Shown here: piece after piece, positions 11,701 to 24,000 of the stretch
How the letters are laid out: each line of letters begins with the position of its first letter
Numbering within the stretch: position 1 is the first letter of the stretch
NCBI GenBank assembly: GCA_949358305.1
Contig: OX442323.1
Location: 8,990,001 to 9,054,000, forward strand
Length of the DNA: 64,000 bases
Reading direction: 5' to 3'
Origin: Strigamia acuminata
Taxonomy: Eukaryota; Arthropoda; Chilopoda; Geophilomorpha; Linotaeniidae
Position numbers and translations under genes: made by a program
Notes under the pieces: model-generated
What the model saw: the letters and a program-made list of their open reading frames with translations, nothing else
What the model was told of the DNA's origin: nothing
Databases searched by the model: none

Positions 11701-14190
11701 GAAAGAATAAAAGAGAGAGAGAAATTTCATTGGAATCTCTGGTTCCCTGCCCTGTAACCTCGAGTTCAACTCAGGTCAGTTGCAAATGGAAGGCATTTTG
11801 TTCACCCAAACACTGGCACACGTGAGTTTCCTAAGCAGTCAAAACCAATTTCAAAGCCCCAAATCGAACATGTCTGCAAAAACAAAAAAATAAATCAAAC
11901 TTGATTAAATTTCCGCCCAAAAACCACCGAAACGCCTCGAAAAAAATCGAAAAAACCAAAAAAAACCTAAAAAAAACCTAAAAAAATTTTAATATCCAAA
12001 TATTTATTCGCGAACAAAACACATTTGCACAAACTGATGATTGGTTCGCGCTAAAAAATCCATCTCTGCGTTCTTTCTTCCTCTCTCTCTCTTTAGTAGG
12101 CGCGATCCAAACAAGCTCACCTTGGAGTGGTGTAAGCTCGGTGGATACAGAAGCAAAAGGTGCGCAAGGTCAACACGTTCATGCTTAAAGCTGCATGATA
12201 AGGAAATTAGCATTTTACACCGTTACGAAAATCTGCATTTCAATAAACACCCGGGCAAACACCCATCCCGCAATCAATTACGACAGTGGGGGCAAAACGG
12301 GGCAAAACGAGGCGAAAACGCTCGTCCAAATTGCGTTTCGCCACCTTCGCCACAGTGTACAGTGAACTGCAAAAGCCTCGTGGCACAAACGCATTTTGAG
12401 TCAGTGAACTTGGCGTTGAAGGCCGTTTGTCCAGCCACAACTTCGCGTCTTAACCGGCCACACCACTTGTGGAGCGCCTTTTCTTTATTTTTTTATTTTT
12501 CTTTTCTCACAGGAGAAGAATGAGAAGAGAGGGGGGACGAAAATTAAAGCGGAGCGCCATTAGGCTTATGTTGGTTGGAGTTAAGTGTTTGTTTGTAATA
12601 CACAAACAGACACGGACACCCCCGATCTAGTCGGTCAGTTGTGAGTCGATTTTTGCTCGTTCGCTTAATCGGTTTCACAAGTGAGCGAGCGAGCTCTTAG
12701 CACGCCATCAGCGTCCAATTGTTATTCATCAACTCACCTGAGTAGTAACACTGACGAAATCAAATTTGTACTGAAAAAGTCGAACGAATTGAGCCACGAA
12801 TGCGCCTTCCCACATTCCCCGTATGCATTCATACGGATTACTGTCTGAAAACAAGAAAAAACAGAAAGAAATCGTCAAGTTTCGTCTTTTTTCGAAAATT
12901 TTTGTTTTTTTCATTAATTTTTAATTCTTAAATTATTATTATTATTAATTTTATTAATTAATATTTTTTTTTTAAATAGGGAAAAAATTGATAAAAATGA
13001 ATTAAACTTGGAAAAGTACACAAGTGTCATAGAAATTTATAAAAATTTATGTTATAAAAATTAAAAAAAGATTTTTTTTTTTCTTTAAGTGTTTATTATC
13101 GTCATTGGTTATCACTATTTTTATTATTTTTTTTTTTTTTAGATTTATTTTTTTTTATTTTATTTTTTTTAAATAAAATTTTCATTGCAGGGATGAAAAA
13201 ACATACCTGATGAAAAACTGGATTATCAGAACAACTTGGGCCTAAAGCTGGAAGAACAAGGGATATTATTGCAACGTTAACAAAACAAACCAACATGTGT
13301 GTACTTTTCAAGTCAGAAATCAAATTAAAATACATAAAAACTAAAAAAACTAAAAATACTAAAATTAAATTTAAAAAAATAAAAAAAAAAATTCTACAAA
13401 CCAAAAAAAAAAAAAAATTAAATTAAATAAAAAAAAAAATTAAAAATTAAAAATTAATAATTTTACTTGACACAAAAGACTAATAAAAAAAAAAGAGGAA
13501 AACGAAAAAGTAGATCAACAAGACGAGCTATAACGTTCGAGTCGAAACAGGTCAAAAGAGGCTGAGCCGAGGGAGAAAACATAGCAAGAAGCAATTTAGG
13601 CCTAACGCTCACAGTGTTCGCACAAGAGTTTGAAAATAAACACAGCCGCACGCAGCATCTCAACTTTTGGCATTCCGTCTAATCTCGGCGGCCAAACGGC
13701 TTCGAACAGCCGCCCGCGACTGGCCAAAACACCGAACAAATGTCGTTGTCAAATTTTCTCTTGTGCTACTTGAAATAACTTGACACAAACTTTTTTTTTC
13801 TTTCTTTTTCCTCGACACGTCCTAAGCAAAATTTCTTCCTACCGTTTCGTCTCGTCTCGGCGCGTCCAACGAGCAGGCTCGCGACATAGTCGGCGGTTCG
13901 GGGCGTGGGGAAAAGTGAAAGGTGTTAGAGACAGTTTACACATGCACATGGCGAGGATCGAGCGAGGACTAAAGGAGATTCGTGGGTCACCCTCAAGTTT
14001 CGAGCCATTTAAGCCGCGAAGCACTTGCACTTGCCCACCAAAACACTGATTAGCGTCCACTAGAGTTATCCTTTCTTACACCTGTACCTTGAGATTTGAC
14101 TTTTCTTGGCATCTTCTTGCAAATTTCACCTTTGGTTTTTCTGCACTCTTGGCGGTGCTTTACTTTGGGCCTCCATGATGGAATAGTCAT
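2763..14190 (-). CDS. BCL9: BCL9/legless Wnt co-activator, apparently fused to an N-terminal CECR2-like DDT-WHIM module
   Basis: Exons 5' to 3' on the - strand: 14190..14082, 12844..12738, 11279..11185, 9389..9278, 9209..9114, 9056..9002, 8867..8680, 8392..7981, 7918..7560, 7492..7248, 7192..6871, 6762..about 5386, 5305..5050, 4983..2763. The first seven encode a CECR2/BAZ-like DDT domain (MWEGAFVAQF..., EFEDALVDSD...) and a WHIM-like part (VYWYLDDLRLYRE, DWECVCLTYSDWQTFL). No bromodomain follows. The later exons are BCL9: HD1 (QIFVFSTQLANKAAEAIMQG, binds the Pygopus PHD finger), HD2 (LTPEQRQHREEQL...MLFPDQ, binds beta-catenin), the FYEERRRKQ segment and a FEGQELTIQKQPN motif. Long Q-, M-, G- and P-rich linkers fill the rest. 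The family links beta-catenin to Pygopus in the nucleus. The 8680/8392 junction is phase 0 on both sides. A separate BCL9 start at the in-frame Met after LLDK (about 8311) remains possible. Start at 14190 or 14112. Confidence 0.72.
3718..3764 (-). repeat. CAG/CAA tract encoding polyglutamine in BCL9
   Basis: An imperfect CAG/CAA run (read as ctg/ttg on the + strand) encodes about 15 consecutive Gln in the last BCL9 exon. It lies next to a Met/Asn-rich stretch, and a GCN run at about 3818..3850 encodes polyalanine. Interruptions by CAA suggest moderate stability. Confidence 0.85.
6102..6206 (-). repeat. Polyglutamine tracts in the BCL9 HD2 exon
   Basis: Three Q-runs separated by SPQ and HMM motifs are encoded by CAG/CAA repeats; the longest is about 18 residues. 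This is low-complexity transcription-factor-like linker sequence, likely to vary in length between alleles. Confidence 0.85.
9390..14081 (-). other. Large introns in the DDT-WHIM part of the BCL9 locus
   Basis: The introns 11184..9390, 12737..11280 and 14081..12845 are 1.2-1.8 kb, far longer than others in the window. They are mostly AT-rich with poly-A/T runs. One exon-like segment at about 13210..13254 (tttccag acceptor, CATCAG|gtatgt donor) is open but out of phase with the DDT exon that follows, so it was left out. GC-richer patches at 9900..10450 and 13680..14060 show no conserved protein and could be regulatory. Confidence 0.45.
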
Positions 14191-14646
14191 GTTAAATCAC
14201 ATGACCCGAAGCTCGCTGTTCATTGGCCATATTATCGATTAAACAAATTGGCGGTAAAAGAATGAAAAGAAACAAAGGTAAATTAAGGGGTGAAAAATTG
14301 CATTTGCAGATTTTTAGCACGAAATTCGACGAGCGATTTTTCGGGCTGGTTTTTTTTCCGAACGTCTAGCTCGCATTTTCGGAAATGCAGCTCGCATTTT
14401 CGCTGTTTTTACGCGGATCGTTCGAAAGATCGTCGCCAGAGGTCGATCAAATGCAATAACAAAAATCTAACATGGCGACGATCAAGCGTGAAACAGTTTG
14501 ATTCCTTAATTTTACGGCTCGGTAATTATTCGAATTCGATTGAATTCCCAGAGTGTTTCGAGGTTGGACGAACGATTCCGCCGAAAACCCAAAAACCGAA
14601 CCAACCCGCCCGAATTTAGTTACGACGAGCAAAATCCCAATTGAAA
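14191..14646. promoter_or_regulatory. Head-to-head spacer between the DDT-BCL9 gene and ZCCHC17
   Basis: The 456 bp between the two divergent start codons holds no exon that I can see. It is richer in CpG-containing motifs (ttcgaaagatcgtcgcc, cgaacgattccgccg) than the neighbouring introns. This position and composition fit a bidirectional promoter with two 5' UTRs. No individual factor site is claimed. Confidence 0.45.
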
Positions 14647-15754
14647 ATGTCGTATCATTCTAAACGAAATAAATATTCTTCACCATCGAGAGATCAAAGA
14701 GATCACAGGGATTCCAGGGACTCGAGAGACTCGAGAGATCAGAGAGACGCAACACCCAAAGTGGACACCATATTCAAAGGCTCGGTAAAAAGAAAAACTT
14801 CCAAAAAAAAAATAAATCAAAAAAATTTCAACATTTTTTAAAATTTTCTTCAGGTTACGACAGTGAAACCGTTCGGCGTCTTCGTTAAAATCCCCGGCTG
14901 TTATAAAAATGGTATATAAAAAAAAGAGAAGAATTTGAGTTGTTATTATTATTATTTTTGTGCCAGGTTTGATCCATAAATCGCAGTTGTCGAAATCGAA
15001 CGTGGACGATCCGTCGGAGATCGTGCAAAAGGGCGACACAGTTTGGTGCAAAGTGATATCCATCGATGTAAGTGGCAAATTGTCGAGTGTGGCCACGTGG
15101 TCGTAACGAATTGTTGGTGTTTAGGACGAAGGGAAAATCGGGCTTTCGATGAAGTACGTGGGCCAAGGTTCAGGACAAGATTTGGATCCGAACGGAGTCG
15201 ATCAGGCGTGCGAAAATTAAAAAGAAATTTTATGTTTTGTTGAATGTGTTGGGATCAAGTTGTTCTCTATTAGCCAAGATCAAAGACGAAGACAACCGCA
15301 CGCTCCGTACAAGCCCAGCAAAATTGAACTGGACGCAGTTTTCAACACAACGTGCAAAAAATGCGGAACTTCAGGTTGGAAACTTGAAATGGAGTCGAAA
15401 TTCGAAACGCGCGATTTTAACCGCTTCTCCTCGCCAGGTCATCTCGCGCAGGACTGTTTCCAGGTACCGGGGGGCAAGAAGTACGAAATGGTGGACGAAG
15501 ATGACCAGCCGCGAGAGCTGGACGAACCCGACGAACCCGACGAACACGAGAAGTCGGGCAACGAAGAGAAACGTGTGAAAAAGGTGGAGGAAAACAATTA
15601 GCGAGAAAAAAGTTGCACATTCTTATTTGATTGGATTTAGGAGAAGAAGAGGAGCAGGAAACACAAAACCGACAAGAAGAAAAAGAGGCGCGAAAATTCG
15701 AGTTCTTCGGAGAGCGACGAACCGAAACGCAAGAAACACAAGAACAAGAAATAG
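14647..15754 (+). CDS. ZCCHC17: ZCCHC17 (pS1D/PNO40): S1 domain, CCHC zinc knuckle nucleolar protein
   Basis: Seven exons: 14647..14784, 14854..14911, 14967..15067, 15125..15207, 15274..15374, 15438..15583, 15641..15754. After a charged RDQRDHRDSRD-type N-terminus comes an S1 RNA-binding fold (TIFKGS..VKPFGVFVKIPGCYKNGLIHKSQL...GDTVWCKVISID...GKIGLSMKYVGQG) and then the family signature DLDPN. A single zinc knuckle follows (CKKCGTSGHLAQDC, C-X2-C-X4-H-X4-C), then an acidic linker and a Lys-rich KKKRRENSSSSESDEPKRKKHK tail typical of nucleolar targeting. All exon phases agree. Human ZCCHC17 has the same order and is associated with the 60S subunit. The exon 4 donor (GGC|gtgcga) is weak but keeps the frame. 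Confidence 0.93.
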
Positions 15755-17127
15755 AAAATGAAATAATTGCGCCAACCAACCTTTTATTGTTTCATTGTAC
15801 GTTGATTAAATAAAAAAAACGTTTTGAGGTAAAATGACGGCATTTCTTTTATTTTACATTCAAAATTCGAATAAACTTTATTTCTTTCTTTCCCTTGAGC
15901 AGCTTTTTATTTTGCAAACAAAAACAGTTTTAAAACTCAATCAACGGAACAAGAATATCTGATTTAAGGTTATAATCGATTTAAATACATTCAAATCGCT
16001 TTTATTTTCGCAAAAACAAAAAAAACACAACAAAAACTCGTATTATATCCTTAAACAGGCAGCTAAAACCAGGCAAAAAATCACACCAAAAAATATAATA
16101 ATAATAATAATACTATTGAGAATGAGATGGTTTTGGTCACTTCAACATCCGTTAATTTTCGATGCGTTGATTTATTTACCAGAGAAAAAAAAAAAATTTT
16201 TTTACAAATTTTTAATTAATTTTTTCCTATAATTGCTAAGCAATAAATAAATTATTTCTCAAATGGCGTTTAAAAAACCGTGAGTATTTTTTTCGACCGT
16301 GTTGAAATGACCTAAGATCTTAAAAACATGGAAAGGAAAAAGAAAAATACAACAAAAAACGGAAATAAATCAAAATCATTAAAGGCTACAGGTAAAAATT
16401 AAATTATTATCATCAACGACGCTTCATATGTCACGGGGCAATCATACATTTGTCATTCGGGGGCATTTTCAAATAAGAGTCCAATATAAAATTATGGTTG
16501 AGAAAATTGAGAAATTTGAGCCAATGGGGCACACCATTTTTGAAAAATGGGCAAATTAGGGATTTAATATTAATATTATTTGGTTTAAAAAATTTTCCAC
16601 TTTAAAAGGCCTTATCATCATCATCGTAAAATACTGTCTTATCATTGTATGCAATGAATTTGATAATGAACTAAAAAACACAAAAAAAAAATGACCACGT
16701 GCAACAAAATGATATAATCGCCGTGTTTGTCTCGAGATAACTTTTTTCCTTTCTTCTCTCTCGCTCTCTCTCTTTCAACAGAACAGTCTTGCAAACTTTT
16801 GCATTTTAAATTTTAAAAAACAAGCCAACATCGCTCCGTTAGGCCAATAAAACCACAACAATAACACTCTCGGTGCCTTTCGTCACATTTTTTTCCATTT
16901 TTGTTCTCCAAACCCACGAAAATAAAAAGAAAAAACAGCAAAATCTCTCTCGGCTGCCGCGCTTTGCATTTCCCTAATTATCAACTTCCTTTAAAAAGGA
17001 AGAAAAAACTCACCTCAAGATTGCTTAAAAACATGTCAATTCGATAAAAAATAAAAATAATAATAATAATAAGATTAAATAAAAACTAAAAAAATAAAAT
17101 AAAACTCCGTCGCGGTTCGTGTCTCTT
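15755..17127. other. AT-rich convergent intergenic region
   Basis: This lies between the ends of ZCCHC17 (+) and the A1CF-like gene (-) and holds both 3' UTRs. It is strongly AT-rich with poly-A runs, ATA/ATT microsatellite (about 16098..16112) and a CT-rich run at about 16752..16778. No coding exon or structural RNA was recognised. Confidence 0.6.
15809..15814 (+). terminator. Polyadenylation signal of ZCCHC17
   Basis: A canonical AATAAA lies 55 bases after the ZCCHC17 stop codon, within attaAATAAAaaaaa. Confidence 0.6.
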
Positions 17128-19643
17128 TTAATACATCTGTTGCGGCGCTGTCATCTGATAGTTGCCAGTGTCGTAATAGCCGCCATGTTCGTACGCTAAA
17201 ATTAAATAAAAACAAATAAATAAAAATAAATAAAAATAAATAAAAATAAATAAAAACATTGACAAAGCAGGAAACGAAGGTGACAAAAGCTTACAAGGCA
17301 TTTTCCCAGGTGCAACGACGTAACCAGGAGGCGGATTGTAGGTTAAAGCGGCTAAATCGTTGCGGTTATTCGTCACTTGGGTCGCGGCGGCAACGTTTTG
17401 GGGCAGGGGCGAGGAGCCAGCAATGGCTCGGCCTTGCGACGCGTATAACGTGTTTTGTTGAACGATATTCAACGAATTCCCGTTATTATTACCGTTGTTC
17501 AACGGCGGAGAATCCAAACCTAATTTAATTCATTTACTTTAAATTTAATTCTTTCTTTTTCTCTCGATAAATTCTAATCAATTTCGGATGTTTGCGCAAC
17601 GATTGCGAGGCAAACCTGCCCTACTTTTCAAATCACCGAGATAAAACGCAACTTACTATCGATGCACACGCCGAGTTGAGTCAGCACGTGCTCGGCCGCC
17701 AATTGCTTCGCCTCTTCCGCATTTCGCACGAGTTTCTGCGGCTGGAACGCGTTGTACTGCGCCGGGAACGACGGCATTATCACCTGCAATTCAATCACGA
17801 GTTTAAAAAATTAATTAAAATTAATTGACGCTTCAAACCACCTTGTAGACGTAGACTTGCACGTCGCCACCCCCGTCCCTCTGCACCGTAGTGAGCGCTT
17901 GGTAGATCGGTTCGCCCCAGTTGTTCTTCTCGCACATTTCCTGCAAAATCTATCGGACAAAAAATTGAAAATAAACTCAAACGACCGAAGCAAATAAATT
18001 GCGCAAATATTGTTAGTCGTCACCTGCATGGGTGTTTTATTGTGTTTAATAAATAAAGTGTTAAACGGCATAAGTTCCATGCCAGGTTGAATGTCATAAT
18101 ACTGAAAGAACTGCAAGACAAAAGCAGAGCATGCAAAATCTCATTTCTTATCGCGAGTGTTAGTCAATTCATCAAACGGAAACAACAAACCAAACAAAGA
18201 TAACCACTTTTCCTCATTTACCTCGGTGGGGCGTCTTCCCGGGTACCCTCGGGCGTGGTAATTAGAGCCCCCGACGAACCCCCGACCACCCCGCAGTCCG
18301 GCAGCGCCTCTGCCGCGTCCTCGCACGGGCGAATGCATTCCGGAAGCGTTTCCGCGCCTAAAATCGAGAAAAATTGGTAACAATTTGCGATTTTTGTGTT
18401 TTTTCCGTCGCGACTCACGTGGGGGGTTGTGGCATCGATGTGGGGGAGTAGGGGGCGTAGGGGGACGGCACGGGGTGCTGCTGGTTCGGCTCGTACTGCG
18501 GATACGCCACCGATTGCGGAATGTTGTTCGCGTACGAATGCGATCTTCCTTTGCCTCCGTATCTGGAGAATCCTTTGTCCACGGGTTTGGCCCAGGTCAC
18601 TTCGATCACGGACCCGTCTAGCTCGGTTTCTGTTTGGGAACGTAGACAAAACATTATGGTTTATGTTTCGGTTTCGAAATACTCGCCATTTTTCATCTCG
18701 AGCGCGTTCTGCGCGTCTTCCCGGGTCCGGAAGTGGACGAAAGCGAAATCGCGGAGTTTCTTCACCTTCTCGACGGTCCCTTCGCGGATTTCGTTGAAGG
18801 CGTCGCGGATTTGGTCCTCGGTCGTGTTCAGCATCAAATTCCGGATGTAAAGAACCGTAACCTGCGAAAAATAAATTTTTAAATGAGATTTTTGATTTTT
18901 TGTTGGTCACTCACCTTGGACATGGTGTCCTCGTCCACTTCGGGCTCGGGCTCGGCCCAATCGACCGCAATCTCGTGTCCCCAGAGCTGAATTTTGCCCG
19001 GAATCAATTTCCTCCTGGCCATGGCGGCCGCGCGGTGGTTCTCGTACTCGACGAACGCGAATCCCCGGCTTTTCGTCTTGTCCGTCACGCTGCTGTAGAG
19101 GATCACGTTGACCACTCCCTCGGTGACTTTGGCCATTTCGGCCAAGATCTCTTCTTTGGTTTTCGTCTTGGGGATGCCGCCGACGAACAGCCGGCAGTTA
19201 TCGACCGACTTGACGACCCCCAAGTATTTCCCTTTCCGAATTTCGAAGTTGTTGAGTTGTTTGACGGCTTTTTGGGCCTCGGTCGGATGCGTGTACATGA
19301 CAAAGGCGTAGCCCCTGTTGGAGCCACTAAAATCCATCATTAATCGAAATTCGTAGATCTTTCCGATGGTCGCAAACACCGGCACGAGTTCGTCTTCGAA
19401 GCAATCGCGCGGGATTTTGCCGACGAAAACTTCGCTTCCTTTGGGGGGCGGTTGGCCTTGCCAGTCGGGCGGAGGGCCGCCGTATTTGCGCTGCCCGTTC
19501 TCCTGGATGATCGTGTAGCCCGTGCTTTCCATCAAATTGAGCAGGGCTACTTCGTTCGACTTGTTGAGGATCGGTAGGTTGTTGGACGGGCCCGGATCCG
19601 TCATTTTATTGGCAGAATAGGTGAAATACTCATCCACGGTCAT
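17128..19643 (-). CDS. A1CF: A1CF/RBM46/RBM47-family RNA-binding protein (three RRMs and a dsRBD-like C-terminal domain)
   Basis: Nine exons: 19643..18915, 18861..18683, 18629..18419, 18357..18222, 18110..18024, 17940..17842, 17783..17657, 17519..17295, 17195..17128. Exon 1 holds RRM1 ([28 protein letters not shown]), RRM2 ([40 protein letters not shown]) and the family hallmark [20 protein letters not shown]. Exon 2 holds RRM3 ([18 protein letters not shown]). An RG-rich linker ([16 protein letters not shown]) follows. Exons 6-7 encode the dsRBD-like module ([14 protein letters not shown]..., [18 protein letters not shown]). The dsRBD-like module separates this family from hnRNP R/Q. The proteins bind AU-rich mRNA and, in vertebrates, A1CF and RBM47 serve as APOBEC1 cofactors. 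Which vertebrate paralogue is closest cannot be settled by eye. Confidence 0.9.
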
Positions 19644-21073
19644 GTCTCCTGCGCTTTTGTTGTTGATAAGAAATTTTTTCTCTTTTTTTTATCGCTCTTG
19701 ATAAAAAGCGAAAGGTGACAATAAACGGCAAGATATGAATTTTGCGAGACTATAAAGTGTTGCGGTTGGATTAGTGGGTTGTAATGAGTGAATGCGAGTA
19801 TTTACCTAACAAATAAAAGGTTTCAATCGGGCGAAATGAAGAAAAAAATTAGTCAACGTCCCTAACGAAACAAAACAATACGATGTTTGGCTCGGGCACC
19901 TTAAGGAACGGGCCGAGGCACTCAGTTCGCTTTTGTTTGTACATCGGGCTTCGCACGGGTTTTTACAGGTTTTAGACAATGCATTCGTCGGCTGTTGACG
20001 GTTAAAGTCCAAATTTTGTGAAATTTGTCACAGTTGTACAGTAAATATTGTCAAGTTTGATAAACAATCGCGGACTATTTTTAGGCGCAAGATTATTTCG
20101 CTTCGTTACATTTTGATTATTGCATTGTGGGAAGCTGAATTGGGCGGGATCTGACGTATCCAAAGAGTACAAATGTTTCGAGTCATGTTTTTTTTTTTCT
20201 TTCCCAAAATGCGTCGCTTTATTGAATTTAACGCAGTACAAAAACGTGAAAAATTAGTCTCAATTCAAAATTCGATTACAATTAAGCTTTTAATTTTTTT
20301 AATTATTTGAATTTTGGCCACTTACGTGTTGACCCGACCCGACCTGAGTTATTACGTCAGATTAGGCTTAAACGTCGGATTTTTTCGACAAATAAAATTA
20401 ATTCGAATTCGGCATGATTTGGAAGCCCTAATATCACATCGAGTATTTTTTTCTTCCAATTATAATTCGGTTACAATTTCTACACCAATCGAATTTTCTC
20501 GAGAGATTCAGAGAGGACGGCCAAAAAACATGTAAACCTACGCTAGTATTGTACACCATTAGATAATAAAATGATATTTTGTAAACATTCATTCAAAATT
20601 CGTGTAGATACATCAAAATTTATGCAAAAAAAAGCTCCGAAAAGCGAAAAACTCATCAGGAATGACTCATTTGACACCCACATCAAGGAAACGGGAATGC
20701 AATAAAATCCAAACAAATATATATATATACAAACAATAAAATTAATTAATTACAAATCAATAATATTTTCTTTTATAAAATCAACCTAAGGTACATAAAC
20801 GATAAATCCAAATCAAACTGAAGTACTGTGGCCATTTTTTTAAATTTAAAAAAAATAAAAAAAAATAAAAAAAATCCTGTTTGGCCTTGTCAACTTGAAT
20901 CAAAAACAATGATAGTAATATTAATAAATCATAACTTCATGTATATAAACAAAAAAAGGCACTGAGGCGCACAAAAATGTAAATACAAACAAATTAAATG
21001 GAATTATTGCTTGATTTTGCAATTAAATGAGCAAAAAACGTCAACAAACAGAAACGGAATCAAAGCACGAGTG
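19644..21073. other. 5' region of the A1CF-like gene and 3' region of plastin
   Basis: A gcgcag acceptor lies 5 bases before the A1CF-like ATG, so its 5' UTR is probably spliced. A candidate upstream non-coding exon ends at about 19806 (TTAG|gtaaat). The stretch 20000..21070 is AT-rich with an (AT)n run near 20719..20729 and should include the plastin 3' UTR. No other gene is visible. Confidence 0.4.
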
Positions 21074-24000
21074 TTATTCGGCTGAATTCTTCGATCCCAT
21101 GTTGGGAATGTAGTCGCGGGCCATGAGACAAGCAAACACGGTCATCACCATCTTGGGTTTCACCTCGGTGATGTCTTCCGGCAAGGCGTATATTCGAGCT
21201 CCGATTTTCCGCGCCATCGAAATGGCGTACTTGGCGTTGGCCATGTTCTCCTGAATCAATTTAAAATTACTTTTCGGTTCGTTAGCGCTATTTTTACCAA
21301 TTTCTTTTACGTCGGATGTGTTTTCGTCCTTTAATAACTCGTAGTTGATCGTGCCCGGTTTGATCGCGTCGATTAAATCGATCACGACGCGCGCGTTGGC
21401 GATCGACGAGTCTTGGAAGTTCCTTATACTTGTGTTTTTCTTGGCATCTTTCAACTGTTATAATAAAAAAAAAATTAAAAATAAAAATCGTTAAAAAAAT
21501 ATTTTGTTTTTGGGTTTGATACTTTGGAATTGACCCATTCGACGATCTCTTTCTCCACAATTGGATTTCCGGTGTTGGCTAATTGTGCCAGAATGGATAA
21601 AGTGTACGCTCGCATTAATTGCCACACGAGGGCTGAAAAATAATTAAAATTATTTAAGAATAAACAAATTTAAATATTTGGATTTTACCTAATGTTAATG
21701 TTGGATTTCCATCGTTTAAATCTTGTCCGGCGATGCCAACGAGAGAGAATTTCAACTGTTTGCCCAAATCGACGGCGTAATTACAATTCTCTAATTTCTC
21801 CATAAACCCGCGCAATTTGCTGAATTTTCGGTGAACGCGGTTCCAGTCGACAATCCCAGGCTTGATAATATCATACAACTGAAAAATCAACCAATCAATC
21901 AATCAATTAGAAATATTTTTTTTTTCAATTAATTGTCTACCTGGAATATAATTGAACCATCTGCTAAATCACTATACAACCAATTCACATATGGTTTAAC
22001 TCCCATGCTGTTCATCCAATTACGATACGCTTAAAAATTGAAAAAAAAATTTTAAAAAATTTAAAAATTTAATTTTTTTTTAAATTTTTTTTACTTTTTT
22101 CTTCTCGAGTTTCTTCGATGGTTTCATATTCAATCTCTTCGTCCGGTTTGTCCAAGCCCGGATGATTATTGAACAAATTTGCTACAAAAGCGACGTTTAG
22201 TTTGTAAATTCCCTCGACGACGTCGTTCGGGGCAAGAAAACTGCGGCATCCAATTTTGTCCGACTGTTGCAACATAATCTCGGCTCGTTTCAACAAATCT
22301 CGCTCCTGAAAAGCGAGGAAAATTAGTCAAATCAGTGACATTTTATTTTTGGTGATGTATTAATTCGATACGTTACCGTCAAGGGTTCCAAAGTGACACC
22401 GGTTCCAGCGGGTGCAATTTGAGCAATCAGATAAGTGTAAACTTCCGAATCTTTGATGTCACTCGTAAAATTATTTATACGACGATTAACGCCGGCTCGT
22501 TCCAATTGGTAGTTCACCCAACGCAGAAGAATCTGTTCGGGAGACAGACGCATGAGATCTTCGATTTTCTCGTCTGGTTGAAGCAAGCGAGCCAATCCGG
22601 GACAATGCTCTAATGTTATTTGATTGAAAAGTCCAATCTGGATAAATAAGAAAAAGAAAATCAAAATTAACAAAAAAATCGACAAAAAATCAAAAAAATT
22701 TAAAAATAAAAATTTAAAAATAAAGATTTACTCGAATAATTTGCCACAACAAGCCCAGAATTAAATGTGGTTTTCCTTTCGCGAAATCATGGGCATCGAT
22801 GTTGATCACATTGCAACCGATGGCTTGAGACGAATTCAACGCCAACGTCAAATTTTCGTGTTTCGTGTACAAAGTCAAATTCTTCTTATTAATCGCTCGT
22901 TCGTCGATTGTGTCGGCGCAGGAATGATTGATTGTCTTGCTAAATCAACAAAACAAACGAAAATTAATCCCCAAACACCGAAAAATCAATCAATCACAAA
23001 ATTAACGAACCACAACAAAATGCCATCCTTCATCTTATCATAAAGTTCCTTCCCTTCCGAATCAATTGGCAATAAATGTTTAAGGTCCGGATCATTTCCT
23101 AAATTACTAAAAGAAATAAAAAAAAAATTATTTTTTATTTATTCGTGTCATTTGACACCTGTCAATTTCATCATCGCGTTCTTATTTGTATTCCATCCGC
23201 CACAGCTGTTTATATTTTTAGCGCAACCTAATTTTTTCGCCGACAAAACAACAGAAGAAAAAAAATGGCGAATTTGATAATTTTTGTGCAGTAAAAAAAT
23301 TCGCATTGACCTCACTCAGAGGTCTCGAGTGCACCGAGCAGTTCCTGTCTTTGTTCACGACCACACCTATTGTTATTATCAGGGCCTCAATCTGGTCCAA
23401 TTTCCATGTTTAGATTAAAATCAAAACAACAGAAAAAAAAAGGTTTAAATGTTAAATAAGTGCGACCTGGCGTCTGAGTGCGTTGAAATGCGAAAGGTAA
23501 AACGAACCCGAGGCTCGAATGATTATATAAATGAATAAATAAATAAATGTATAAATAAATAAATAGAATGGAAACGAGAGACAAACGTGTTGATCCAATC
23601 GGAAAAAGCCACTTGTTCCTCCACTCGGACGGAATGTGTTGTTCCCTCGCTGGACGCTTCGGACATTCCTCCTAATGTCTCCACGTTGTCTCGCTTCGAA
23701 ACCATTTTTTTGAACGATGAGGAAATTTCCTGAGATTTGATGTCGGTGCACATCTACAATTACAAAGAAATTAATTTACATTTTTTAATCCAGTTTTCTC
23801 ATTCATATTTTCCATATTTTCTGATATTTTCAAGATTTTTTTTGATAATTTGAGATTTCTTTCTTGTTTTTTAAATATTATTTCGGCATTTTTTGATGTT
23901 TTTTAAATATTTTTCGGCTTTTTCGATTTTTTTAAAAATTTCTTTTGATATTTTTTGGGTTAATTCGGTATTTTTTTGGGTTTTTTTTCAATTTTTTGGT

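Noticed and set aside
13210-13254. Additional DDT-gene exon
   Set aside because: It ends in phase 0, while the next exon needs one leftover base. The 14082 exon supplies the correct phase.
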